The notes below the pieces were generated by a model that worked only from the letters and a program-made list of their open reading frames with translations, was not told the origin of the DNA and searched no databases. Shown in pieces: positions 26,401 through 32,714 of a DNA stretch of 64,000 bases. This stretch comes from Streptomyces sp. NRRL S-1022. Its GTDB lineage: Bacteria > Actinomycetota > Actinomycetes > Streptomycetales > Streptomycetaceae. The stretch is from positions 1 to 64,000 of the forward strand of contig NZ_JOIU01000029.1 of the NCBI RefSeq assembly GCF_000720135.1, read 5' to 3'. A program made the position numbers and the translations under genes. Within the stretch, counting starts at the first letter, position 1; each line of letters opens with the position of its first letter.

Positions 26401-26673
26401 GGCCGGGACCCGGAACTGCTCGCCCTCGGACACGAGCTCCGCGCGGACCACGACGCGCCCTGGGACGACACCGGCACCGAACCCGACGACCGTACCGCCC
26501 ACGGCCCGCAGCTCTCGCAGCACCCCGTCCCGCCGCCGGACGAGCTGCCGCCGGGCAGCTTCCCCACCGAGGAGTGGCTGCCCTCGCTCCTGGGGACGGG
26601 GGACGAGGACGAGGCGGTGGAGGCGGACGACGACCCCGGCGCCCGCGGTGACGACCCTCCCCCGCCCGCCTGA
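23428..26673 (+). CDS. SAV_2336-type vWA-like protein fused to pseudokinase and SARP/BTAD-like module
   Basis: A 1081-residue multidomain protein. Residues 55-110 are a Pro/Arg-rich linker. Residues 170-460 match the SAV_2336 N-terminal domain and look like a degenerate von Willebrand A fold (LNLVHDTGPTMPVW with D190 and T194; LIVSDCMGPQW with D249). Residues 540-710 have a protein kinase fold (YRLLRRMSPGGSTWLAE, FLREANALKELRHRNVVSVH, YVVMEHLDG), but the ATP lysine is R568, the HRD loop reads HGAVGMSRVVL and DFG reads SFE, so catalysis is unlikely. Residues 766-850 resemble an OmpR-type winged helix and 885-1010 a BTAD/TPR region, as in AfsR/SARP activators. The C-terminus is acidic. It overlaps moxR by 11 bp. 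It is probably the vWA arm and sensor of the system. Confidence 0.82.
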   Translation: MRSDPPGTPDPLARLADALAGATGGARPTPLELAELLWLARQLDGGDPVTGDERTPAPRPRPQERPPEPSRRPPARPRPRPPADSPEPDPPPAAPPRQPARTPLHLPAPDTGTGRYAPLRAPAPAMIRHPLALQRALRPVHRRTDAPAGHRLDEEATADRAARLGAAPEHWLPVLRPARERWLRLNLVHDTGPTMPVWRPLIRELHAVLSQSGVFRTVTAVPATPDGRVPGHRVPDPADGRTVTLIVSDCMGPQWRPGPAGDRWQATLRRWTRRLPVAVVQPLPEYLWRDTALPAEPGLLRAPFPAAPTAALSFVPYDADPTPYRAPDVVPLPVLEPEPRWVANWAGLLASADGTARPASAAPLGRVPDAATRTDLTRLTPEELVLRFRATASPEAYRLAGHLSLGRPDLPVMRLVQRAVEPDPRPQHLAEVIVGGLLTVTDGPPGSYAFRPGVRELLLRGLPRSSRGRTAELLARVGALIDERAGSAPGEFRAVAPVAVGTGAAGPAAEGEAFATVRPDSVRRLTGDGPRTVPPALESRYRLLRRMSPGGSTWLAEDPETARTVVLRLHRPLTDRWRRAAFLREANALKELRHRNVVSVHDAGIEGDVPYVVMEHLDGIPLNALAAPGGYRLPAPLTVSVGAQLVRALEEAHSHWVRHGAVGMSRVVLLPDGTVKLTSFEPGQSAKVPRDEDLRALGELMLQLAAGSTREGPEGPLPHLPERLRPPYARALTLMSTSLYRYGGALRLCDDRLLARAREAYDQRRSYTVLGPLTVRVGGRSVELEPLAGALLAMLLLRHGRGVTHDELRAGLWGAAEEPGDALAVLGRLASGLRAALGPGVLATLPDGYALHTSADRVDLLRCQDRERRATELAARQYPQREAGARLDEARRLLDEALGLWRDPGPLAGVPGPAARTARNRLLRLRHALYRKRAELDLDRGRYERAAQDLSELLRAYPAREDYRRLLLTALRHLGRLDEALEVFEEYTLSGGRDPELLALGHELRADHDAPWDDTGTEPDDRTAHGPQLSQHPVPPPDELPPGSFPTEEWLPSLLGTGDEDEAVEADDDPGARGDDPPPPA

Positions 26674-26865
26674 CGCCCCGTCGTCTTCCAGCGGACCCGT
26701 GTCCGACCATGCGACACGCCGGTGTTCCCCCGGGAACCGCCCGTTCGGCGGCGCCCCGCCCGGCCCTCTCCAGCGGGCGCCCGCCACCGGGCGCCGCACA
26801 GGATGCTGTCAGAGGCCCGCCGACCGGACGGCGCCTGAAGGCCCGCGCACTCGGGAGGATCCGCC

Positions 26866-27903
26866 GTGACCGTCAGCCTGGAGCAGTTGCGCCGCTGCCA
26901 TTTCGCCGTCGACCTGGGTGCGGCGCGCACCCGGGTGTACGTGAAGGGCACCGGCCTGGTCGTCGACCAGCCCTCGGTCGCGGCCGTGAACACCCGTACC
27001 GGCGGACTCATCGCCGTGGGCGAGCTCGCGGAGAAGATGACGGGGCGCACCCCGGACTACATCAGGGTCGTACGGCCCGTCGCCGGCGGCACGGTGGTGG
27101 ACATCGAGATGGCCCAGCGGATGCTGCGCCACCTGCTCGGCGACAAGATGCGCCGGGCGCTGCGCCGCAAGCCCCGGCTGCGCGCGGCGGCCTGCGCGCC
27201 GCACGACGCCGATCCGCTGGCCCAGCGCGCCACGATAGAGACGCTGGTCGGGCTGGGGGCCCGGCGGGTGGAGCTGGTCGACACGCTGATCGCCGCCGCG
27301 GTGGGGTGCGGGCTGCCGGTGGAGCGGCCCGAGGCCACCATGGTCCTGGTGTGCGGGGCGGCGGCGACCCAGGTCGCGGTGCTCTCGCTGGGGTCGATCG
27401 TGACCGCCGAGCGGATCCCGGTGGGCGGCGAGGCGGTGGATTACGCGATCGTGCAGCACCTGCGGCACGAGCACGAGCTGATGCTGCCCAGCCAGTCGGT
27501 ACGGCCGCTGACGCTGGCCCTGTCCGGCAACGGCCTCACCCCGCACGGCCCGGCGTCGACGGAGATCCACGGCCGGGACGTGGCGACGGGGCTCGCACGC
27601 AGTGTGCGGGTGGACACCGCCGCCGTGCGCGACGCGATCCAGACCCCGCTGACGGCCGTCCTGGACGCCATCGGCAAGGTGCTGCGCGACTGCCCGCCCG
27701 ATCTGGTGGCCGACCTCGCCGACCGGGGGATCATGATGGTCGGCGGTTCGGCGCTGCTGCCCGGGTTCGACCAGATGCTGCGGCAGGCCACGGGGATGCC
27801 GGTGCACATCGCGGAGCGGCCCGACGTGTGCGCGGCGCAGGGCCTGGGCGCCATGCTGGAGGGCCGGATCGAACCGCTGGCCCTGAACCCGCTCGCCGCC
27901 TGA
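26866..27903 (+). CDS. mbl: MreB-like protein Mbl
   Basis: A 345-residue actin-fold protein, GTG 26866 after GGGAGGATC. It keeps the MreB outline (PSVAAVNTRTG, VVDIEMAQRMLRHLLG, TLIAAAVGCGLPV, VPVGGEAVDYAIV-like segment, MMVGGSALLPGFDQML, VHIAERPDVCAAQGLG). The nucleotide loops are altered: phosphate loop 1 is DLGAARTRVYVKG and loop 2, usually DIGGGTTE, is CGAAATQ (163-169). ATP hydrolysis is therefore doubtful. In S. coelicolor the corresponding Mbl (SCO2451) depends on MreB for localisation and contributes to spore wall synthesis. It lies 192 bp after the conflict-system gene and far from the mreBCD locus, which is not in this window. Confidence 0.85.
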   Translation: MTVSLEQLRRCHFAVDLGAARTRVYVKGTGLVVDQPSVAAVNTRTGGLIAVGELAEKMTGRTPDYIRVVRPVAGGTVVDIEMAQRMLRHLLGDKMRRALRRKPRLRAAACAPHDADPLAQRATIETLVGLGARRVELVDTLIAAAVGCGLPVERPEATMVLVCGAAATQVAVLSLGSIVTAERIPVGGEAVDYAIVQHLRHEHELMLPSQSVRPLTLALSGNGLTPHGPASTEIHGRDVATGLARSVRVDTAAVRDAIQTPLTAVLDAIGKVLRDCPPDLVADLADRGIMMVGGSALLPGFDQMLRQATGMPVHIAERPDVCAAQGLGAMLEGRIEPLALNPLAA

Positions 27904-27922
27904 GGCCGCTCGGGCGGCGCCG

Positions 27923-28888
27923 TCAGCGGCCCAGGTAGGAGCGGATCGTCGTGCCCTCCGGGCCGGTGTGGGCGCGCACCAGGTCGGACAGCAGGTTGAC
28001 GAGGAGCAGTCCGCGTCCGCCGCGCTGGTCGCGGGAGGCGGGGCGGCGGCCGGCCAGCGGGTCGGTGAGGCGGCCCCCGTCGCGGACCTCGCACAGCACG
28101 TACCCGTCGTCGGACCACACCGTGAGGACGCCCGTGCCGCCGCCGTGGACCACGCTGTTCGTGGTCAGCTCGGCGGTGACCAGCGCCAGGTTCTCCAGGG
28201 CCAGGCCGGTCAGGCCCAGCCCGGCGCCGTGGTCGGTGGCCAGGTGCCGGACGGCGGACAGGGAGTCCTCGTCGAAGGGGACCGCGAGCACGCCCGGACC
28301 GGCGCCGGGGGCGGCCGGCAGCGGCTCGTTGTAGCGGGCGACCACGCCGTCGGGGTCGTAGGCCGCGCTGGGCCGGCCGGCCGCGGAGCCGGCGGGGATG
28401 ACGACGGGGTGGGTGGCGTGCGCGTCGGCGAGCGCCCGCTCGTCCAGCCGGGAGGTGTCGTACGGGCACAGGATGGTGACCTCGCGGCCCCGGAACGCCG
28501 TGTTGATCAGTGCCTCGTGCTGGGCGCAGGCCGGGTACTCGGCCGGGCTGCGGCCCGCCCAGACGGGCTCGCCGATGATGTGGACGCGCCGGCCGGGCGG
28601 CTGGGTGTCGGCGAAGGCGCGCAGCACGCCGGGGATGATCCGGCCGGGGTTGCGTCCGGCCTCGCGCATGTCCAGGAAGCGGACGGCGGCGCCGTCGGCC
28701 CCCAACTCGTCCTGGATCAGCCGCAGGTTCTCGCCGGGGACGGCGACCGCGACGGGCGCGTCCGCCGCGAGCGCCGCGCGGACGAAGGGCACGGTCCCGG
28801 CCAGGTACTCCCCGGGGTCGCCGTAGAACAGCGCGGGGTGCACGAACGGGTCGGTGTGGTCCAGGGATTCGGACGTCCCGGTCAGCAC
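27923..28888 (-). CDS. MEDS-domain sensor with anti-sigma-type histidine kinase-like ATPase domain
   Basis: A 321-residue regulator. The N-terminal MEDS domain (VHPALFYGDPGEYLAGTVPF, GRRVHIIGEPVWAGRS, HEALINTAF) is joined to a C-terminal HATPase_c domain of the RsbW/SpoIIAB type: N-box VTAELTTNSVVHGG, then CEVRDGGRLTDP and GRGLLLVNLLSDL. Such proteins act as switch kinases or anti-sigma factors in signalling of stress or development. The GTG at 28886-28888 overlaps the stop of the STAS gene upstream and follows GAGG; another in-frame GTG at 28919-28921 is possible and adds 11 residues. Coupling to a STAS gene supports a partner-switching pair. The target sigma factor is unknown. It is convergent with mbl, 19 bp apart. 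Confidence 0.85.
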   Translation of the reverse strand: MLTGTSESLDHTDPFVHPALFYGDPGEYLAGTVPFVRAALAADAPVAVAVPGENLRLIQDELGADGAAVRFLDMREAGRNPGRIIPGVLRAFADTQPPGRRVHIIGEPVWAGRSPAEYPACAQHEALINTAFRGREVTILCPYDTSRLDERALADAHATHPVVIPAGSAAGRPSAAYDPDGVVARYNEPLPAAPGAGPGVLAVPFDEDSLSAVRHLATDHGAGLGLTGLALENLALVTAELTTNSVVHGGGTGVLTVWSDDGYVLCEVRDGGRLTDPLAGRRPASRDQRGGRGLLLVNLLSDLVRAHTGPEGTTIRSYLGR

Positions 28889-29250
28889 GCCGACACCTCG
28901 ATCCCCGGCAGACCGGGCCACAACAGCTCCAGTATCCGCGGTACGGCGTCCGGTGGCCGGTCCAGGACCAGTCGGCGCCCGCCGCCGAGGCTGCGGGCGG
29001 CGTCCGCCAGCGCCCCGACGCCCGCGACGTCGACGAAGGTCAGCGCGGAAAGCTCCAAGTGGTACACATCCTCGCCCTCGCGTACGGCCCGCTCCAGCGC
29101 GCGCTCCCAGATACCGCGCGTCGGCAGGCTCACCTCGCCCGCCGCCCGGAACCCGCTCCTCCCGGGCAGCGGGTGCACGTCGAGCCGCGGTGCCACGGGC
29201 ATCGGCTCGGCGGCGACCGGTTCGGGTCGCGCCGGGTCGGGTCCGCTCAC
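28882..29250 (-). CDS. STAS-domain anti-sigma factor antagonist-like protein
   Basis: A 122-residue protein from GTG 29248-29250, with GGGAG 6 bases upstream. After a 20-residue Pro-rich N-terminus comes a STAS domain: GFRAAGEVSLPTRGIWERAL, VYHLELSALTFVDVAGVGAL, then a C-terminal helix. In SpoIIAA/RsbV the loop reads D-S-S-G and the first serine is phosphorylated by the cognate kinase; here it is D74-V75-A76-G77, so no phosphorylatable residue exists at that site. Its stop overlaps the start of the MEDS-ATPase gene, the expected partner. Binding to it is plausible, but without the usual phospho-switch. Confidence 0.82.
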   Translation of the reverse strand: MSGPDPARPEPVAAEPMPVAPRLDVHPLPGRSGFRAAGEVSLPTRGIWERALERAVREGEDVYHLELSALTFVDVAGVGALADAARSLGGGRRLVLDRPPDAVPRILELLWPGLPGIEVSAC

Positions 29251-30194
29251 GTCGTCTCCCACCCGCACAGATACATGAGTGCCCAGTATGCGCCTTCCCG
29301 CGACCGGCCGGGGTGTGGGCCGGGCACGGTGGACGGACGGGGGCCGGACGAGAACCGGACGACGAGCGGCGGCCGGGCGCTTGGCCGTCGACGGCCGCAC
29401 GGAGGGCGACGGGCCGTCCTGACGGCGCGCGGTGAGCCGGCCCGTGGCCGCACGGACACCCTCACCGGGACGCCGGCGGCCCCGCTCGGGACCCGCTGGG
29501 CGCCGCTCGCGACCCGCTGGGCGCCGCCCCGCCCGTGGGCCTGCCCGCCCGTACGGTGTCCGCGGTGGCCGCGGGAGCGTGCCGGGCGACGGGGCCTGCC
29601 GCGCCCGGTGACCTGGCAGCCGCGCCGGGCGAGGGACTCGCGCGCGGCCCGCCGGGTCAGTACGGCAGGATGCGCCCGGAGGGAGTCCTGCGGTCGATCT
29701 CCTGCCCGCGCGGCGCGGCGGGGCGCCGGCTGACCCGTACCCTGATCCGACGGTCCATGACGCCCTCCTGCTGCCGACACCCCCCGGCTGGACGCCGGTA
29801 GGAGGTCCGTGCCCAGGAGTCGGCCGGTTCAAGCCTGACCGGGCCAAGTCCTGCGGTCACCCGGACGGTTGACGGCCCGTCGGCACGGCGCCCGCTACCG
29901 GGGCGGGCCCGGAACACGGCGTCGGCGGTCGGTTCGGCTCGGCCACCGTCAGGGTGACGGCCCGTCCGCCGCGCGTGCGTGCGAGAGGGACCGTGCGCAT
30001 GCCGCCCTCGCCGAGCCGGCGCTCGACGGGGTATCCCCGATGCGTCCCATGCCGACCGGCACGGCCGCCGGACCCGACCCGTCCATGCCCAGTCCGGACC
30101 CGGCGGCCCAACCCACCCGGCGGGCCGGCCCGGACCCGGCGGCCCGGCTCGTGCCCTGCTCCGGCCGGCCGGGTGACCCGTAGGTCCGCAGCGG
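29251..30194. other. Gene-poor 944-bp region
   Basis: No recognisable protein, RNA or mobile element is seen. The only frames with a credible start are two short minus-strand ones: 29657-29758, listed separately, and 29857-30000 (47 codons, ATG 29998-30000, weak site gcgagggcggc, starting MRTVPLARTRGG). The upstream part, 29251-29640, holds repeated ctcgggacccgctggg/ctcgcgacccgctggg motifs but nothing coding that I can support. The promoter of the STAS-MEDS operon should lie near 29255-29320, where the sequence is less GC-rich (cagatacatgagtg). Confidence 0.5.
29657..29758 (-). CDS. Possible 33-residue basic small protein
   Basis: ATG 29756-29758 is preceded by a strong caggagggcgtc site. 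The frame encodes 33 residues (MDRRIRVRVSRRPAAPRG, ending TPSGRILPY) with about ten arginines. It stands alone in the gene-poor region between the STAS and M20 genes. The strong ribosome binding site is the main support. No family recognised; a peptide artefact cannot be excluded. Confidence 0.35.
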   Translation of the reverse strand: MDRRIRVRVSRRPAAPRGQEIDRRTPSGRILPY

Positions 30195-31448
30195 TCACCG
30201 GCCGGGCTCCGGGCCGCCGCCGGCGAGGAAGGCCAGCGCCACGGCGGCCTCGCAGGCGATGCCCGTCGAGATCACGTCCTCGTCGATCTCCATGCGGGAC
30301 GAGTGCAGCGCGGGGGCCTCGTCCGGTGTCCGGCCCGGCGGGCAGGCGCCGAGGAAGGCCAGGGCACCGGGCACCGCCCGCAGCACGTAGGAGAAGTCCT
30401 CCGCCGTCATGTACGGGGCCGGCAGGACGCCGGCCGCGTCGGGACCGAGCGTGCCGGCGGCGGTCCGCAGGACGAAGCGGGTGAAGTCGGCGTCGTTGAC
30501 GGTGACCGGATAGCCGGTCTCGACGGTCGCCTCCGCCGTCGCCCCGTGCGCGGCGGCCACGCCCCGGGCGACCCGGGCGATCACCTCGTGCAGCCGCCGC
30601 CGGGTCGGTTCGGCCAACGTGCGCAGGGTCCCCGCGAGTTCGGCGGTGTCCGGGATGACGCCGGGGGCGGTGCCCGCGGTCAGCCGGGTCACGCTCAGCA
30701 CGGCACTGTCGTCGGCGGCCACGCCCCGGGTCACCGCCGTCTGCAGGGCCAGCACGATCTCGCAGGCCACGGGGACCGGGTCGCAGGCGGTGTGCGGGGC
30801 GGAGGCGTGCCCGCCGCGGCCCCGGACCACGACCCGGAACCGGTCGGAGGCCGCCATCTGCGGCCCCGGCCGCAGCCGCACCGCGCCCGCCGGCAGGTTC
30901 GGGTGGACATGCAGTGCGAAGGCGGCGTCCGCGCGGGCCCCGGACGCCTCCAGCACCCCTTCCTCGATCATGTGCCGGGCCCCGTGCTCGCCCTCCTCGC
31001 CGGGCTGGAACATGAACACCACCCGCCCGGCGAGCGTGTCGCGCCGCCCGGCGAGCAGCCGCGCGGCGCCCACCAGCATCGCCATGTGGGCGTCGTGCCC
31101 GCAGGCGTGCATCAGACCGGGGTTGCCCGAGGCGAACGGCAGCCCGGTGGCCTCGGTGACCGGCAGCGCGTCCATGTCGGCGCGCAGCAGGACCGTCGGA
31201 CCGCCGGCCGCGCCGTCGAGGGTCGCGGTGACGGAGGACAGGGCGCGCCCGGTACGGATCCGCAGGCCGAGGCCGTCGAGCGCGTCGAGGACGAGGCGCT
31301 GGGTGGCGGGCAGGTCGAGGCCCTGCTCCGGTCCGCGGTGCAGGGCACGGCGCAGCGCGACCGCCCCGGGGGCCAGCCGGCGGGCCTCGTCGAGCAGGGC
31401 AGGGCCGGTGTCCGGGGTGCCGTGCGCGGCCCGGGGCGGAGGTGTCAT
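30195..31448 (-). CDS. M20-family amidohydrolase (hippurate/N-acyl-amino-acid hydrolase type)
   Basis: A 417-residue zinc-dependent hydrolase of N-acyl amino acids or related amides. ATG 31446-31448 follows AAGGAG. The dimetal site is recognisable in LMHACGHDAHMAML (C116, H118) and VFMFQPGEEGEHGA (E151, E152). The lid/dimerisation domain carries VVVRGRGGHASAPHTACDPV, and the C-terminal ligand region is APYMTAEDFSYVL. Cysteine as bridging ligand places it in the hippurate hydrolase/IAA-amino acid hydrolase subgroup. It is monocistronic. The physiological substrate is unknown. Confidence 0.92.
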   Translation of the reverse strand: MTPPPRAAHGTPDTGPALLDEARRLAPGAVALRRALHRGPEQGLDLPATQRLVLDALDGLGLRIRTGRALSSVTATLDGAAGGPTVLLRADMDALPVTEATGLPFASGNPGLMHACGHDAHMAMLVGAARLLAGRRDTLAGRVVFMFQPGEEGEHGARHMIEEGVLEASGARADAAFALHVHPNLPAGAVRLRPGPQMAASDRFRVVVRGRGGHASAPHTACDPVPVACEIVLALQTAVTRGVAADDSAVLSVTRLTAGTAPGVIPDTAELAGTLRTLAEPTRRRLHEVIARVARGVAAAHGATAEATVETGYPVTVNDADFTRFVLRTAAGTLGPDAAGVLPAPYMTAEDFSYVLRAVPGALAFLGACPPGRTPDEAPALHSSRMEIDEDVISTGIACEAAVALAFLAGGGPEPGR

Positions 31449-31786
31449 GCGGCCGTTCTCCTTCCCGGGCCCGGCCCTCGGCGGCACGGCCCGCAGCGGC
31501 GGCACCCCGTCGCCGTGCGGCCCTTGAGGTGCTGCACCCCTCACCGTAAGGACGGCAGGGCGGTGCCGGACAGTCCGGGGCGGCCCGGGTGCGTGGGATC
31601 CGGACACGGCGGGCTGCGGACAGGACGGCGGACTCCGCGTCCCGGCCACGGGTCGACTCTCCGCGGACCAACGGGTATTGGCGGTGCCCGGTCTCGAAAG
31701 GATGAACGGTGGCCGCCGCCTCGGCGTGGCGGCCACCGTGATTCCGTTCCCGCAGGTCGCATCGATTCTGCGTCTGCAGTCTCCGG
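31449..31786. other. Non-coding gap between M20 gene and tRNA
   Basis: 338 bp without a supportable gene. It must contain the M20 promoter (minus strand). The part near 31540-31560 (gtgctgcacccctcaccgta) and 31670-31750 is less GC-rich. Nothing else recognised. Confidence 0.5.
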
Positions 31787-31860
31787 TGGGGCGGGTGGGA
31801 CTCGAACCCACGGCCGACGGATTATGAGTCCGCTGCTCTAACCGGCTGAGCTACCGCCCC
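31787..31860 (-). tRNA. tRNA with CAT anticodon (tRNA-Met, or tRNA-Ile2)
   Basis: 74 nt. The minus strand gives acceptor GGGGCGG paired with CCGCCCC, D-arm GCTCAGCCGGTTAGAGC, anticodon loop CTCATAA (anticodon CAT) and T-arm with GGTTCGAGTCC. Discriminator A; CCA is not encoded. It is not the initiator type by its standard acceptor pairing. Elongator Met and lysidine-modified Ile2 share this anticodon, and I cannot separate them by eye. Confidence 0.92.
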
Positions 31861-32003
31861 ATAGCGGCGTGTCGCGTACAAGTGTGCGCGCCGTCTGCCG
31901 CAGCATAGCCGCTCATACGATCTCCTGCCTCGGATGGTCGGCTTCCTGCGCTGCTCATGGCCTTGAGGACAGCACCGCGGGCGCGGCGGTTCCCGGGAAC
32001 ATG

Positions 32004-32026
32004 AAAAAGGACCCCTGAGGGGTCCT
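32004..32026 (-). terminator. Rho-independent terminator after tRNA-Asn pair
   Basis: On the minus strand an 8-bp stem (aggacccc/ggggtcct) with a 3-base loop is followed directly by a T-run, a canonical intrinsic terminator 10 bases past the last tRNA-Asn. This is rare in this GC-rich window. Confidence 0.88.
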
Positions 32027-32035
32027 CGTTCAGCG

Positions 32036-32108
32036 CTCCCCCGACTGGACTCGAACCAGTAACCTGCCGGTTAACAGCCGGCTGCTCTGCCAATTGAGCT
32101 ACGGAGGA
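32036..32108 (-). tRNA. tRNA-Asn (GTT), distal copy
   Basis: 73 nt. Acceptor TCCTCCG pairs with CGGGGGA (one T-G wobble), D-arm GCTCAATTGGCAGAGC, anticodon loop CTGTTAA (GTT), T-arm with GGTTCGAGTCC, discriminator G, no encoded CCA. Identical in sequence to the copy 6 bases upstream; both end at the terminator at 32004-32026. Confidence 0.96.
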
Positions 32109-32114
32109 TCGAAG

Positions 32115-32187
32115 CTCCCCCGACTGGACTCGAACCAGTAACCTGCCGGTTAACAGCCGGCTGCTCTGCCAATTGAGCTACGGAGGA
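32115..32187 (-). tRNA. tRNA-Asn (GTT), promoter-proximal copy
   Basis: 73 nt, identical to the neighbouring tRNA-Asn, separated from it by only 6 bases (tcgaag), so the two are surely cotranscribed from a promoter upstream of 32187 (the stretch 32195-32230 is relatively AT-rich). Confidence 0.96.
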
Positions 32188-32345
32188 TCGCCTCGTTGCA
32201 TCGAACGTACCTACCTGGGTATTCGCCAGGGGGCGGGCGCTCGCTGCGACACATACATTAGCGCAAGCAGGGGGGTGCTCCGCCAATCGGTATCCCTCGG
32301 CGCCAGCGCCGCACCAGAGACCTACACACGGGAAGGGTGGCAGCC

Positions 32346-32651
32346 ATGCGCTACCGGCTCACGTTCCTCGCCGGACTGGCCCTCGGTTACGTATTCGGCA
32401 CGAGGGCCGGACGCGAGCGCTACGAGCAGCTGAAGAAGTCGGCCCGGCAGATCGCGCGGAACCCCGCGGTCCGCAACACCGCCGAGACCGCCGCCCAGCA
32501 GGGCCGCTCCTACGCCGGCAAGGCCTTCCACACGGTCAGCGACAAGGTCGGCGACCGGGTGCCCGAGTCCGTCGCCCAGCGGGTCCGCTCCCTGCGGGAA
32601 CGCAATGTCGACGGCACGGGCGGGGACGACTGGGGCACGAGCAACACGTAA
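32346..32651 (+). CDS. Small YtxH-like membrane-associated protein
   Basis: A 101-residue protein, ATG 32346 after GGAAGGG. The N-terminal hydrophobic segment LTFLAGLALGYVFGTRAGRE is a single membrane span with the GxxxGTxxGRE signature typical of YtxH-like proteins, followed by an amphipathic charged helix (YEQLKKSARQIARNPAVRN, ending near AQRVRSLRERN). The role of such proteins is unknown; some are stress-related. It is divergent from the tRNA-Asn pair and upstream of the FGGY kinase. Confidence 0.8.
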   Translation: MRYRLTFLAGLALGYVFGTRAGRERYEQLKKSARQIARNPAVRNTAETAAQQGRSYAGKAFHTVSDKVGDRVPESVAQRVRSLRERNVDGTGGDDWGTSNT

Positions 32652-32714
32652 GGGTCACGCACCCGCGCCCGGGGCAGCACAGCCACCCCCGCCGATACGG
32701 CAAAATCCTCAGGC

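Noticed and set aside
23428..26673. The SAV_2336-type protein as an active Ser/Thr kinase
   Set aside because: The lysine, HRD and DFG residues are all replaced.
23395..26799. A 1134-codon minus-strand open frame opposite the SAV_2336 gene
   Set aside because: Gln/Arg/Val/His-rich shadow with no domains; the plus strand has clear vWA, kinase-fold and BTAD motifs.
29857..30000. A 47-codon minus-strand frame starting MRTVPLARTRGG
   Set aside because: Weak ribosome binding site, low-complexity Pro/Ala/Arg composition, no family. Mentioned only within the gap entry.
32036..32187. The tandem tRNA-Asn pair as an attachment site of an integrated element
   Set aside because: The repeat is the tRNA gene itself; no integrase gene and no partial tRNA end were seen nearby.
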